This document shows, piece by piece, positions 37,661 through 47,531 of a stretch of DNA of 64,000 nucleotides. The notes below the pieces were generated by a model. That model saw nothing but the letters and a program-made list of their open reading frames with translations, was not told where the DNA came from and did no database searches. The stretch's first letter is position 1, and each line of letters opens with the position of its first letter. A program made the position numbers and the translations under genes. The stretch is from an uncultured Verrucomicrobia subdivision 3 bacterium (lineage in GTDB: Bacteria; Verrucomicrobiota; Verrucomicrobiia; Limisphaerales; UBA11358): the NCBI GenBank assembly GCA_903850425.1, contig CAINLR010000070.1:1-64000 (forward strand). The letters are read 5' to 3'.

Positions 37661-39049
37661 ATGGCCAAATTGAACCCAATTAAAACGATCGTGGTGGTCA
37701 TGATGGAGAACCGTTCGTTCGACCACATGCTGGGCTACCTGAGTCTGCCGCCGTTCAATCGAAATGATGTGGATGGTCTGAAGACCGACCCTGCGTGGCT
37801 GGCTCAATTTACCAACGACGACAATGGCCGGGCGATTCAGCCATTTCTCAGCACTGATCCTTACGACATGCCGGATGATTTCGATCCGCCCCATGAACGC
37901 CCCAACATGGCCGCCAATCTCGGAACGTTGCAAGACAATGCTTATCCGATGAACGGGTTTGTCAGTGCCATCCCATCGTCGGTCTCGACCAACCCGGATG
38001 TGCGGAAGCTCGTGATGAGTTATTTCGGCGCGGAACAAGTGCCGATGAGCCACTTTTTTTCGCAGAACTTTGCCATCTGTGACGCATGGTTTTCCGCGCT
38101 GCCGGCAGGCACGCAACCCAATCGTTTGATGTCCATGAGCGGGGAAACGATGATTGACGTCAACCGCACCATCTTGCCGCCCCAAGACCTAGTGTATGAC
38201 TGGCTGACGGCACGCGGCGTGAGTTGGCGGGTTTATCATCAGGGGATTCCCTTTTTCACCATGATGCTCAAGTGGGTTCCGGAAATTGTTTTGAACAACC
38301 ATTTTCGCCCTTTCAATCATCTCGCGAGTGATCTGATGAATTCATCGCCGGATGATTTACCGCAGGTGATTTTCGTAGAGCCGACGTATCAGGATGCCCC
38401 ACATCTGGGCTTCGCCACCGACGAGCATGCGCCGTCTGGTGTCAGCAATGGCCAGGAATTTTTGATGCAGACATACAATGCGTTAATCAACAGTCCATTC
38501 TGGGATAATTCCCTCATGATCGTTGATTACGATGAAAACGGAGCGTTCTTCGACCACGTCACACCGCCGATGATTCCAACGGCCGCCCAGCCCGGTGCCG
38601 CTTGGAGCAATCCGTCCCCATTTATTTCCCTAGGGCCGCGGATTCCGGCCTACGTGATTTCACCTTTTGTAAAGCCAGGTTCGGTTTATCACGGCATTTT
38701 AGATCACACCTCGGTCTTGAAGTTGATCGGAGAAAAGTTTGGTGTCAACGGATCCTATTCACCACTGGTGGACGCGCGCCCCGTGCAAAGTATTTCCGAC
38801 ATGCTTAATTTTAACGGCCCCGCAGCCAATGCGCCGGCACCACCAGCACTCGATGCTTATTTGGCAAAGCGTCCGCCGGCCCCGACGGGAGCCACAGTGC
38901 CAACGCCAGACACCAATTTGCAGAAGGGATTCCAACAGGCAGTGACCAGCCTGAAACAAGGCGGGGCCGATATGAACCACCCCAAATTTGGCGAGCTGAT
39001 TTACGAAATGGACAATCCAGTCACAGTGAGATCTGTTGAACCAACATGA
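37661..39049 (+). CDS. Phospholipase C-type phosphoesterase
   Basis: 462 residues of the phosphoesterase family that includes phospholipase C and acid phosphatase AcpA. The metal-site motif VVVMMENRSFDHMLGYL is at the N-terminus and a second conserved site MIVDYDENGAFFDHVTPP lies near residues 286-303. No signal peptide or Tat motif is seen, so export is uncertain. The ATG at 37661 starts just before the conserved core. It overlaps the ankyrin lipoprotein gene by ATGA. Confidence 0.9.
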   Translation: MAKLNPIKTIVVVMMENRSFDHMLGYLSLPPFNRNDVDGLKTDPAWLAQFTNDDNGRAIQPFLSTDPYDMPDDFDPPHERPNMAANLGTLQDNAYPMNGFVSAIPSSVSTNPDVRKLVMSYFGAEQVPMSHFFSQNFAICDAWFSALPAGTQPNRLMSMSGETMIDVNRTILPPQDLVYDWLTARGVSWRVYHQGIPFFTMMLKWVPEIVLNNHFRPFNHLASDLMNSSPDDLPQVIFVEPTYQDAPHLGFATDEHAPSGVSNGQEFLMQTYNALINSPFWDNSLMIVDYDENGAFFDHVTPPMIPTAAQPGAAWSNPSPFISLGPRIPAYVISPFVKPGSVYHGILDHTSVLKLIGEKFGVNGSYSPLVDARPVQSISDMLNFNGPAANAPAPPALDAYLAKRPPAPTGATVPTPDTNLQKGFQQAVTSLKQGGADMNHPKFGELIYEMDNPVTVRSVEPT

Positions 39050-39528
39050 AAACCCAATTTCTCCAGCCAATAAGAACGGCGTTCTTAACCGCAGTATTGG
39101 TCATCACCTGCAGCGGATGTTTTCTCATTCCGCTCAAACACAGCGATTATCGTGCGATCCACGAATACGCCACCGACGGCAATGTTGCTGGTATTACCCA
39201 GGACCTGGCTACCTACCCGGGCGATGTGAATTTGACGGACGATGCCGGGCGAACGCCTTTACATCTGGCCGCAACCCACTGCCACGTTGATGCCGCCAAG
39301 GTGTTGCTGGATAAGGGAGCTAAAGTTGACGCCAAAGCGGTTGGCGGCACTACGCCGCTGGATGTGGCCGCGCAGGCAGGTTGTGTGGACATGGTCAATC
39401 TGTTGCTCGCCAAAGGAGCCAAGGTGAATGTGCGTGACGATCAGGGACGCACGCCGCTGGACCGAGCATTGCAATGGAAGCGGGATGAAGTGGTGCAAGT
39501 TCTTCGTGCGCACGGCGGCATCGAATGA
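39046..39528 (+). CDS. Ankyrin-repeat lipoprotein
   Basis: 160 residues. A signal peptide ends in a lipobox-like site (VITCSGC), so the protein is probably lipid-anchored. Three ankyrin repeats follow: AGRTPLHLAATHCHVDAAKV, GTTPLDVAAQAGCVDMVNLL and QGRTPLDRALQWKRDEVV. It overlaps the phosphoesterase gene, and may bind or restrain that enzyme at the cell envelope, as ankyrin partners of exported enzymes often do; this is inference. Confidence 0.8.
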   Translation: MKTQFLQPIRTAFLTAVLVITCSGCFLIPLKHSDYRAIHEYATDGNVAGITQDLATYPGDVNLTDDAGRTPLHLAATHCHVDAAKVLLDKGAKVDAKAVGGTTPLDVAAQAGCVDMVNLLLAKGAKVNVRDDQGRTPLDRALQWKRDEVVQVLRAHGGIE

Positions 39529-39900
39529 TGTGGTTGCCGGCTGGCCGCAATTCCCAGCAACCTTGAGTCCTTTGTGAATCCGTCCAGCGAATTCACGAAT
39601 TTGCGGCCATTCTTTTTACCGGCTTGCGGACTTTTTCGCCCCCTGTAGATTCCACAGTGGAGAGCAATCCAGTTGAAAAGATCTTCTCGCGGCACTCCCC
39701 ACGGAGCTTTCTCACCTCATTCTGGACCTCTCAAGGTGGGGCGAGGAGAGGAAGAAGCGGCGCTTCTCCCGATGTTAGCGAGCCTAAAATAGTCCTTGCA
39801 AATATTTGGTGCCGGCAGAAAATCACAACAATGACCCGCGCTGGTCGTAGACCAGAAACCAAAAGGGAAGATATTCCCGATCAAGCGAGCATTAAGGAGG
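39529..39900. other. Intergenic stretch, no gene seen
   Basis: About 370 nt between the ankyrin lipoprotein and the Kelch remnant. Open frames here are short and without recognisable protein patterns. A ribosome-binding sequence AAGGAGG directly abuts the ATG at 39901, which is too close for efficient use. No strong hairpin was found. Confidence 0.4.
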
Positions 39901-40227
39901 ATGACTATTATCAAAACTTCAACCCTTTTCACCGCGAGCCGTCGGTTGCGTCTCGCCGGTTTTGCCGCCATGCGGACGTTTGGCTTGACGGCGATTCAAC
40001 CCGCCCAAGCCAGTTATTTCACCAACACGGGGGCGGCGAACACTGGCCGTTGGACCCACACCGCTACTTTGCTGGCCAATGCGGAACTGTTTGATCCGGC
40101 CAGCGGCACCTGGCGAACCAATGCCACCGGCACCGGCACCGGTACCGGCAAGATCACGAACATTTTCCTGCCGTTCTCACTGTTCAGTCCGGCCAAACAG
40201 GGTTTCATCCGCGTCTCCACGCAATGA
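39901..40227 (+). pseudogene. Remnant of a Kelch-repeat protein
   Basis: A 108-residue frame with an N-terminal export-like region, then TNTGAANTGRWTHTATLLAN joined directly to AELFDPASGTWRTN. In intact Kelch repeats (see the next gene) about 20 residues of the type 'GKVLVAGG' lie between these blocks, so part of the repeat seems deleted, and only one repeat remains. The C-terminus is unrelated. It is most easily read as a decayed copy of the neighbouring Kelch protein type. Confidence 0.55.
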
Positions 40228-40274
40228 GTCAAATTTGAAAGCCGCCTCATCATTCAACGCTAACCACCAGCCAA

Positions 40275-43200
40275 ATGAAAATTACCTTAAATTCCCGTGC
40301 GCATTACATCTGGCAATCACTCGCTTCCGCCATCGTCCTCGTCTTGCTTGCCGTGCCCGTAGCGCGCGCAGGGCTGACGATCGAGTTGGACCTGGACCGG
40401 GGCGACTACCAAGGTTATCAGTATTACCAGTTTTATTGCGGCTTGAGCACGAATGACGCGTCGCCGAATGTTCCTTACGGGGATTACTTCGTGGTCTCGC
40501 CGGGCTGGCCCACCAACGCCAACGCCTCCGCGACACTGTTTCATTTCAATGCCACCGGCTTCAACCAGATCAGCAGTTCTGGCAGCGGGGACTTCACCCA
40601 GTTCGACGCGCCGAATTTCAGCGATTCGTTCATCCAAAACATCACGAACGGAAAGTGGTCCATCTTCGTCACCAATGCCGTGACCACCAATGTTTATTAC
40701 TTTTCCGTCACAGCCCACATCAGCAGCAATGCCATTCCGCCGGTGAGTATAATTTATCCGCCGAACAACGCGTTGAATGTCACGAACCAGCCCACCATTC
40801 TCTGGCAAAGCCCGACCAACTACGACGAGCAGATTCTTTACGGGCCGGACTTCGGCTATGATCTGCCGGTCACGCAGCAAAGTTACTCCGACGCCACGTT
40901 CGCTGACGGACTCAACGGCCTCACGCTCGACACTTACTACCATTCTTCCACGGGCATTGTCTGTTCGGCACCGACCAACAGTGCTGGCAGCCCTCTTTCC
41001 GGCTGGGTTTCCACCTGGCGCGTGTGGGACTATGCCAACGTGCAATTCACCGTCGGCAGCCCCTCGGTAGATTTCAACGCTGCCCTCGGCACCACCAATT
41101 TACCATGGGCCACCATGGGCGATGCCGCCTGGTTCAGCGAAACCACCAACACTGCCAACAACTCGTCGTCCGCCGCGCAAAGCGGTAGTGTCACCGGCGG
41201 TCAATTTTCAACCCTCTCGGTGACCGTCACCGGTCCGGGAACGCTGACGTTTGACTGGTCGAGCATCGCCGAGGATCCGAACCAGGGCTTCGCCTGTATA
41301 TTCAATATTGATGGAAATTATGCCGACAATATTAACGGTGACACCGATTGGTTTCAGGAATTTGATCCGAACACGGGCGAGCCTTTTGTGATTCCCGCCG
41401 GGCTGCATGTGCTGACTTGGAAGGTGAATGCTGGCGGCGACACCGATCCCACCGAAGCCGGATTCCTCGCTAACGTGAGCTATGTCTCAGTGCCCTCGCC
41501 CAGCTTGACTGTGACCGCTACCCCGTCATCCGGCCTGGCATCACTGACCGTGCAGTTCACCAGCCCCAGCACGGATAGCCAAGGCAACACGGTGACCAAC
41601 TGGAACTGGGATTTTGGCGACGGCGGCACCAGCACGGCGCAAAGTCCTTCTCACACTTTCACGACGGGCGGTTTATTTTCTCCCAGCCTAATCGCGTATA
41701 GCACCTACGGAACAACACCTCTGACGGTCAACGGCCCGGGCACCATCAACGTGAGCAACCCCTCGCTGGCTGTAAGCGCCACGCCCCCATCCGGCTTTGC
41801 CCCGTTGACGGTTCAATTCTTTAGCCCGATCACGGACAGCGCCGGTAACACGGTGACCAGTTGGAACTGGACCTTTGGTGATGGCGGCAGCAGCACGGCA
41901 CAGAGTCCATTGCATACCTACACGAATACCGGCTCTTTTTCGCCTGCCCTCACCGCTTACAGCACCTATGGACCATCGCCGCTTTCCGTTACCGGCCTCG
42001 GCACGATTAGCGTCACACTGCCGCCGCCTTCACCCGGGGTCTGGACCGTTACGGGTGGAATGAAGGCCATCCGCGCGTTGGAAACTTTGACCCTGTTGCC
42101 CGATGGCAAGGTGCTGGCTTCGGCGGGCGAAGGGGCCGGCTATTTCTCCGTTGCGACTGCGGAATTGTATGATCCGGCCCTCGGAACGTGGGCGAATACC
42201 GGATCATTGGCGACCGACCGCTACGGCCACACGGCCACCCTGTTGGGCAATGGCAAAGTATTGGTCGCGGGCGGTATTCAGAGCTTCAGCACTTATGGCC
42301 ATATTGCGAGCACGGAATTATACAATCCCATGAACGGAACCTGGACGACCAATAATGCCATGACGACCTCGCGCTATAGCCATACGGCGACCTTGCTGGG
42401 GAATGGAAAAGTTCTGGTGGCCGGCGGCCAGTCGCATGATGCCAGTGGTTATACTGGTCTCGCCAGTGCGGAACTGTATGATCCCAATTTGGGTGTCTGG
42501 ACATTGACGGGCACGATGCCTAATGTGCATCAGTTCCATTCGGCGACCCTGCTGACCAACGGCTGGGTGTTGGTCGCGGGCGGCGAAGACACCAACAGTT
42601 CGGCCATCGCCGATGCCGATCTTTACAATCCAGCGTCTGGATTGTGGGCAAAAACCGGCTCAATGACCACAAAGCGCAGCAACCAGACGGCGACTTTATT
42701 GCCAAATGGAAAAGTGCTTGTCGCCGGGGGCTCTGACGGGAACTTCAATCCTCAGGCCAGCGCGGAGCTTTACGATCCAGCCCTGGGAACCTGGTCGGCG
42801 ACCGGTTCGTTGACGACCGGACGCTCCGGGGCTGACGCCATGCTGCTCACCAACGGATTGGTTCTGGTCACAGGTGGATATGGTGGCCTTGCTTCCGCCG
42901 AACTTTATAATCCCGCTTCAGGACTATGGACGCCAGCAGCCACGATGCATAATCAACGCCAGCAATTCCCGGCGGTCTTGCTGCCCAATGGCCAGGTGCT
43001 GGTGGCGGGCGGATTTTACTTCAGTTCTCTCACCAACTCCGAGTTATACGGTTCGGTAGCATCAGTCACGCTGCCCATCCGTTTGCTGAACAGCACGCGG
43101 CTGAGCAGCGGCGCTTTCCAATTTGGTTTCACCAACACGCCCGGGGCCGGTTTCACGGCATTGACCACCACCAACCTGTCGTTGCCCTTGAGCGACTGGA

Positions 43201-43304
43201 GCGTGATCGGCAGCGTCCCGGAAATCTCACCTGGAGTGTTCCAGTTCACTGACCCGCAGGCGACAAACGGCCCGCGACATTTTTATCGCGTCCGCTCTCC
43301 CTAA
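40275..43304 (+). CDS. Secreted PKD and Kelch-repeat protein
   Basis: 1009 residues. A signal peptide (IVLVLLAVPVARA) is followed by a beta-rich region. Two PKD domains lie at roughly 410-495 and 500-580 (WNWDFGDGGTSTAQSPSHTF and WNWTFGDGGSSTAQSPLHTY). Then come about six Kelch repeats (RYGHTATLLGNGKVLVAGG, RYSHTATLLGNGKVLVAGGQ, RSNQTATLLPNGKVLVAGG) that should form a beta-propeller. The C-terminus ends HFYRVRSP, a motif common in Verrucomicrobia surface proteins. Probably an exported carbohydrate- or protein-binding protein. Confidence 0.85.
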   Translation: MKITLNSRAHYIWQSLASAIVLVLLAVPVARAGLTIELDLDRGDYQGYQYYQFYCGLSTNDASPNVPYGDYFVVSPGWPTNANASATLFHFNATGFNQISSSGSGDFTQFDAPNFSDSFIQNITNGKWSIFVTNAVTTNVYYFSVTAHISSNAIPPVSIIYPPNNALNVTNQPTILWQSPTNYDEQILYGPDFGYDLPVTQQSYSDATFADGLNGLTLDTYYHSSTGIVCSAPTNSAGSPLSGWVSTWRVWDYANVQFTVGSPSVDFNAALGTTNLPWATMGDAAWFSETTNTANNSSSAAQSGSVTGGQFSTLSVTVTGPGTLTFDWSSIAEDPNQGFACIFNIDGNYADNINGDTDWFQEFDPNTGEPFVIPAGLHVLTWKVNAGGDTDPTEAGFLANVSYVSVPSPSLTVTATPSSGLASLTVQFTSPSTDSQGNTVTNWNWDFGDGGTSTAQSPSHTFTTGGLFSPSLIAYSTYGTTPLTVNGPGTINVSNPSLAVSATPPSGFAPLTVQFFSPITDSAGNTVTSWNWTFGDGGSSTAQSPLHTYTNTGSFSPALTAYSTYGPSPLSVTGLGTISVTLPPPSPGVWTVTGGMKAIRALETLTLLPDGKVLASAGEGAGYFSVATAELYDPALGTWANTGSLATDRYGHTATLLGNGKVLVAGGIQSFSTYGHIASTELYNPMNGTWTTNNAMTTSRYSHTATLLGNGKVLVAGGQSHDASGYTGLASAELYDPNLGVWTLTGTMPNVHQFHSATLLTNGWVLVAGGEDTNSSAIADADLYNPASGLWAKTGSMTTKRSNQTATLLPNGKVLVAGGSDGNFNPQASAELYDPALGTWSATGSLTTGRSGADAMLLTNGLVLVTGGYGGLASAELYNPASGLWTPAATMHNQRQQFPAVLLPNGQVLVAGGFYFSSLTNSELYGSVASVTLPIRLLNSTRLSSGAFQFGFTNTPGAGFTALTTTNLSLPLSDWSVIGSVPEISPGVFQFTDPQATNGPRHFYRVRSP

Positions 43305-43440
43305 CCGAAAAAGCGTAATTCTTAAGAGTAAAAAGTAGTCATATATGTATTTACTTCTCAATCTATAGGATGGTTATTAACTCAAGCCTGCCGGAATGCG
43401 CTGGCACGAGGGGTTTCTGGGCGATCTATTACCGATTGCG

Positions 43441-43761
43441 TCGAGAGCGCCACACCGTCCCAAATGGTTTCAAGGCCCGTTCGGCTAGACGCTCGCCATC
43501 ATGATGACGGACCTGCGCGAAGATCCGTTTGAGCGCTTGGGGTCGGTGCGCGGCGAATCCATGAACGACGGTGGCGGTAACGGCTACATGAACAGCTTCT
43601 TCGCCCGTGAGTTCTGGCGCTTCATCATGATGCAGGAAGCCGTTTCGGTTTTGGCCAAGTCGGCGATTGATTATCCGCCCATGCAACCCGGCGCGGGCTT
43701 TGGCATCGAGCAAATCAAGGCCAAGATTGAGGAGGCCATCGCCGCCCAGCGCGGCCAGTAA
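43441..43761 (+). pseudogene. Degraded 3' end of a sulfatase gene
   Basis: The translated stretch reads PKWFQGPFG, an in-frame TAG at 43486-43488, then TLAIMMTDLREDPFERL and a C-terminal helix. This is the typical end of arylsulfatases, in which a 'W-PF--LR-P---NLR-DPFER' pattern precedes the final helices. Everything upstream is missing and a stop codon interrupts the remainder, so it cannot make an active enzyme. Together with the Kelch remnant, it marks a zone of gene decay left of the recombinase. Confidence 0.55.
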
Positions 43762-43985
43762 GCGGATTTCGATTCACGGGCCGGCGGCTCGCACAGGCTG
43801 CCTGCTTGTTGGATTGATTCGATTGTGAAACACGCGGGCTGTCCAAGTGGGCAGCCCGCGACTTCACCGCCGAGACATTACGGTCAACTTCAGGGCCACA
43901 GCCACATGGGGTTCCTCAGCCGAATACGATAATTCAATCGGAGCGAGAGCATGCAACTCATCCAGTCAATTCCTTGCTGCGAAAG

Positions 43986-44033
43986 CATAGTTCGTATATT
44001 ATTTTTTTAGTCTGAACAATCATACGAACTATG
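43986..44033. promoter_or_regulatory. Perfect 12-bp inverted repeat over the recombinase start
   Basis: CATAGTTCGTAT (43986-43997) and ATACGAACTATG (44022-44033) are exact complements separated by 24 AT-rich nt. The right arm includes the ATG start codon of the recombinase. It may be an operator for a dimeric repressor or a binding site of the recombinase itself. The spacer contains a T7 run. Confidence 0.6.
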
Positions 44034-45733
44034 AGCAAGTGCACCGACATTGCCGGGGAAAAGAAGAAGCAGGTTCGCTGCGCGATCATCACGCGCGTTT
44101 CTACGGACGACCAAGCGCGGGGCGACTACAGTTCCCTCAAAAGTCAGCAGGACATTTGCGAGCACTACATCTCGGTGCATCAGCTGGATGGCTGGGTCGC
44201 GACTCATTATTTCGAAGATCCGGGCTATTCAGGGAAGGACTTGAATCGTCCTGGCATCCAGGCCTTGCTGGCCGAAGTTCGGGCAAAAAAATCGATGTGG
44301 TGGTCGCCTACAAAATTGACCGGATTTCCCGCTGCCTGCCAGATTTCTACGAGTTCTGGGGCATCCTTCAAAAGCACGGCGCGAATTTTGTTTCCGCCAC
44401 GCAGAATTTCGACACAAGCACGCCCATGGGGATGCTGATGCTCAACATGCTCTTGAGCTTTGGCCAGTTCGAGCGGGAAACCACGGCGGAACGGACTTTT
44501 CACAAACTCGCGGAACGAGCCAAGCGCGGCAAATGGAATGGCGGCTGGGTTCCCATTGGCTACGCATACGACAAGGCGACTCAGCTATTGCAACCCCATC
44601 CGGATGAAGCCGAGCTCCTGCGGAACATGTTTAAACTCGCGGTGCAGCATCAAAACGCCACGGAGGTTGCCAAAAAATTGAATGAGACAGGACAACGAAC
44701 GCGCCAGCGCGTGCTCATCAAACCAGATGGCAGCCAGCGAGTCATAGGTGAAAGGCGCTTCATTGGCGACCGGGTCAAGGCCATCATTCGTAACGAGGTT
44801 TACAAAGGCATCATCAAGCATGGCGACAAGGAATATCCTTCGGAACATCCGGCCCTGGTGTCCGCGAAGCTGTGGGAAGAAGCCAACGCGGCGCTCCAGC
44901 GGCGGCCGGATCAGCCGAAGCGGCTTCAATCGCGCGATAAGCACTTTCATCTGCTGAAAGGCCTGCTGGTGTGCGGGGAGTGCGGCACTTCGCTCACGCC
45001 GTATCCCAGCGGCAAGAAAGATCCGGATGGAAATCCCTATCTTTACTACACCTGCACACACGTCAGCAAAGACGGCAAAGCCTCGCCATGTCCGGTTCGC
45101 AGCATTCCGGCGCGGGCGTTTGAAGATTTGATCATTTCGTATCTGGGCGAGATCGGCCGCCACCCAGAAATCATTGAAGCTGCCGTGCAGGCGTCCAACG
45201 AGGAAAAGCAAAAGGCCATCCGCCCGCTCAAAGCCAAGATGGCGGAGCTTGAACGGCGCTACCGTGCGTTATCGGAGTCCGTTCGGAACTGCATCGAGCT
45301 GGGGAAGAAGAAAGGGGCTAAAAACATTGGCGACGATTTTATCGCCGAAGCCAACCGGCTGTCGGAAGAAAAACTCGCGGTGGAACTGGAAAAGACCAAG
45401 GTTCAGATGGACATCAATTACCGCGAAGGCGTCGTGGCCGACAAGCAGATCATCGCTGACGCACTGTTGAAGTTTGGCAGCGTCGTGAAGAGCCTGCCGG
45501 AAGCGGATCAAAAGGAGCTGGTTCAACTCATTATCCGTGAGGTTTCTGTTAAACACTTCGACCCAGAAACCGACCCGACTCCTAAGGAAAACGGCGTGTT
45601 TAAAACCAAAATCCGAACTAAATGGTATTTGGTGAACATTTCACTATTCGCAAGTGACTTATTTCCAGCAGGTTTTAAAACTGGGGAAATAAGTTCGGAT
45701 TTGAAGCGAATTGGCTCCAGAAGTAGGACTTGA
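44031..45733 (+). CDS. Large serine recombinase, frame broken at an A7 run
   Basis: A serine recombinase of about 567 residues if a frameshift is allowed. The first frame gives the start of the catalytic domain with the active serine in IITRVSTDDQA, up to LLAEVRAKK. The rest, from IDVVVAYKIDRISR, is in another frame. It includes a recombinase domain, a zinc ribbon (LLVCGECGTSLTPY and YYTCTHVSKDGKASPCPV) and a C-terminal coiled coil. The shift falls at seven A residues (44285-44291), arranged as A-AAA-AAA in the first frame, a classical -1 slippery site. It may be programmed, a mutation, or a sequencing error. The ORF ends inside the 3' end of tRNA-Asn on the opposite strand. Confidence 0.8.
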
Positions 45734-45786
45734 ACCTACAACCACACGGTTAACAGCCGCGTGCTCTACCATTGAGCTATTCTGGA
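45712..45786 (-). tRNA. tRNA-Asn (GTT), CCA encoded
   Basis: Acceptor arms TCCAGAA and TTCTGGA pair perfectly, the D-arm reads AGCTCAATGGTAGAGC, the anticodon loop CTGTTAA contains GTT (Asn), and the T-arm reads GTAGGTTCAAGTCCTAC. The discriminator is G, and CCA is encoded at 45712-45714. Its 3' end lies beneath the recombinase ORF. Confidence 0.95.
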
Positions 45787-45800
45787 ACGCAAACGGATGA

Positions 45801-46691
45801 TTATTCTACAAATCGCCGCGCGTTCGTCAAACCGTTTCGGCAGATCTTTTGGCAACGCGGACAGAAGAAGGTGCTCCGCGCCGCCTGCACGATGCGCTTA
45901 ATGCGCGAAGCACAATGAATACAGGGCTGTCCCGCACGGTCGTAAACTCGCAACCGTTCCGAATAAAAATCCGGCACGCCCGCCGCGTGGCCAAAATAGA
46001 ACAGCCCGTCCGACTTCACGGCACTGAAATTCAATGGCAGCGTGCTGCCGCAGTCAATTGCCTCGGTCAAAACTTCAAAAATTGCGCCTTGAAGTTCGCC
46101 GGTTTGCGCGTTGGTCAGCTTATTCGCCGCCCGGCGAGGCGAAATGCCCGCACGGAACAGTGCCTCGCTCGCATAAATGTTGCCCACGCCCGCGACCAGC
46201 GATTGATCGAGCAATTTCACCTTGATTGGTTGCCGCGATTTTTTTAACTGCCGCCCAAAATCAGCCACGGAAAACTCTTCGCCGAGCGGTTCCGGCCCCA
46301 GTTTATTCACCGATGCAAGATCCAAAGTAAACCGGCCAAAATAACGCGTGTCCTCGTAGATAAAATTTTTCGCGCCGAGGTCCAGGACCACCGCCGCGTG
46401 CTTGGGCCACGGCTCATTTTTGCGCGCCAGAAACATCCGCCCGGTCATGCCGAGATGGCCCAGCAAGGTGATTTCACGGCGGCGGTTTTTCGGGCGGAGT
46501 CGAAACAGCAGATACTTTCCGCGCCGGGTCAGGGCGAGAAATTTTGCACCCCGCAGATTTCTTTTGAACTCCCCGACTGAGGTCGGGGACAAAACTTTTT
46601 CGCGTCGGACGGTGACTTCACGAATCGTTTTGCCACGAATGAGCGGACGCAGATGACGCACGAGCACCTCGACTTCGGGCAGTTCAGGCAT
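45801..46691 (-). CDS. mutM: Formamidopyrimidine-DNA glycosylase
   Basis: 296 residues. After Met removal, the N-terminal proline and glutamate (PELPEVE) form the catalytic pair that excises 8-oxoguanine and opens the ring-damaged sugar. The C-terminal zinc finger CIHC-(16)-CPRC is intact, and RRGKYLLF supplies the conserved lysine loop. The ATG at 46691 is certain, since the protein must begin at this proline; a longer frame is spurious. It is followed closely by tRNA-Asn, and preceded by pyrH on the same strand. Confidence 0.96.
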   Translation of the reverse strand: MPELPEVEVLVRHLRPLIRGKTIREVTVRREKVLSPTSVGEFKRNLRGAKFLALTRRGKYLLFRLRPKNRRREITLLGHLGMTGRMFLARKNEPWPKHAAVVLDLGAKNFIYEDTRYFGRFTLDLASVNKLGPEPLGEEFSVADFGRQLKKSRQPIKVKLLDQSLVAGVGNIYASEALFRAGISPRRAANKLTNAQTGELQGAIFEVLTEAIDCGSTLPLNFSAVKSDGLFYFGHAAGVPDFYSERLRVYDRAGQPCIHCASRIKRIVQAARSTFFCPRCQKICRNGLTNARRFVE

Positions 46692-46704
46692 GGATTTTGC
46701 GCGG

Positions 46705-47472
<768 letters not shown>

Positions 47473-47531
47473 TCAAACGCGCGGCGGTCAAACCAATCTA
47501 CTCGAACGGAGGTCGTTTGACGCAACCGCTC

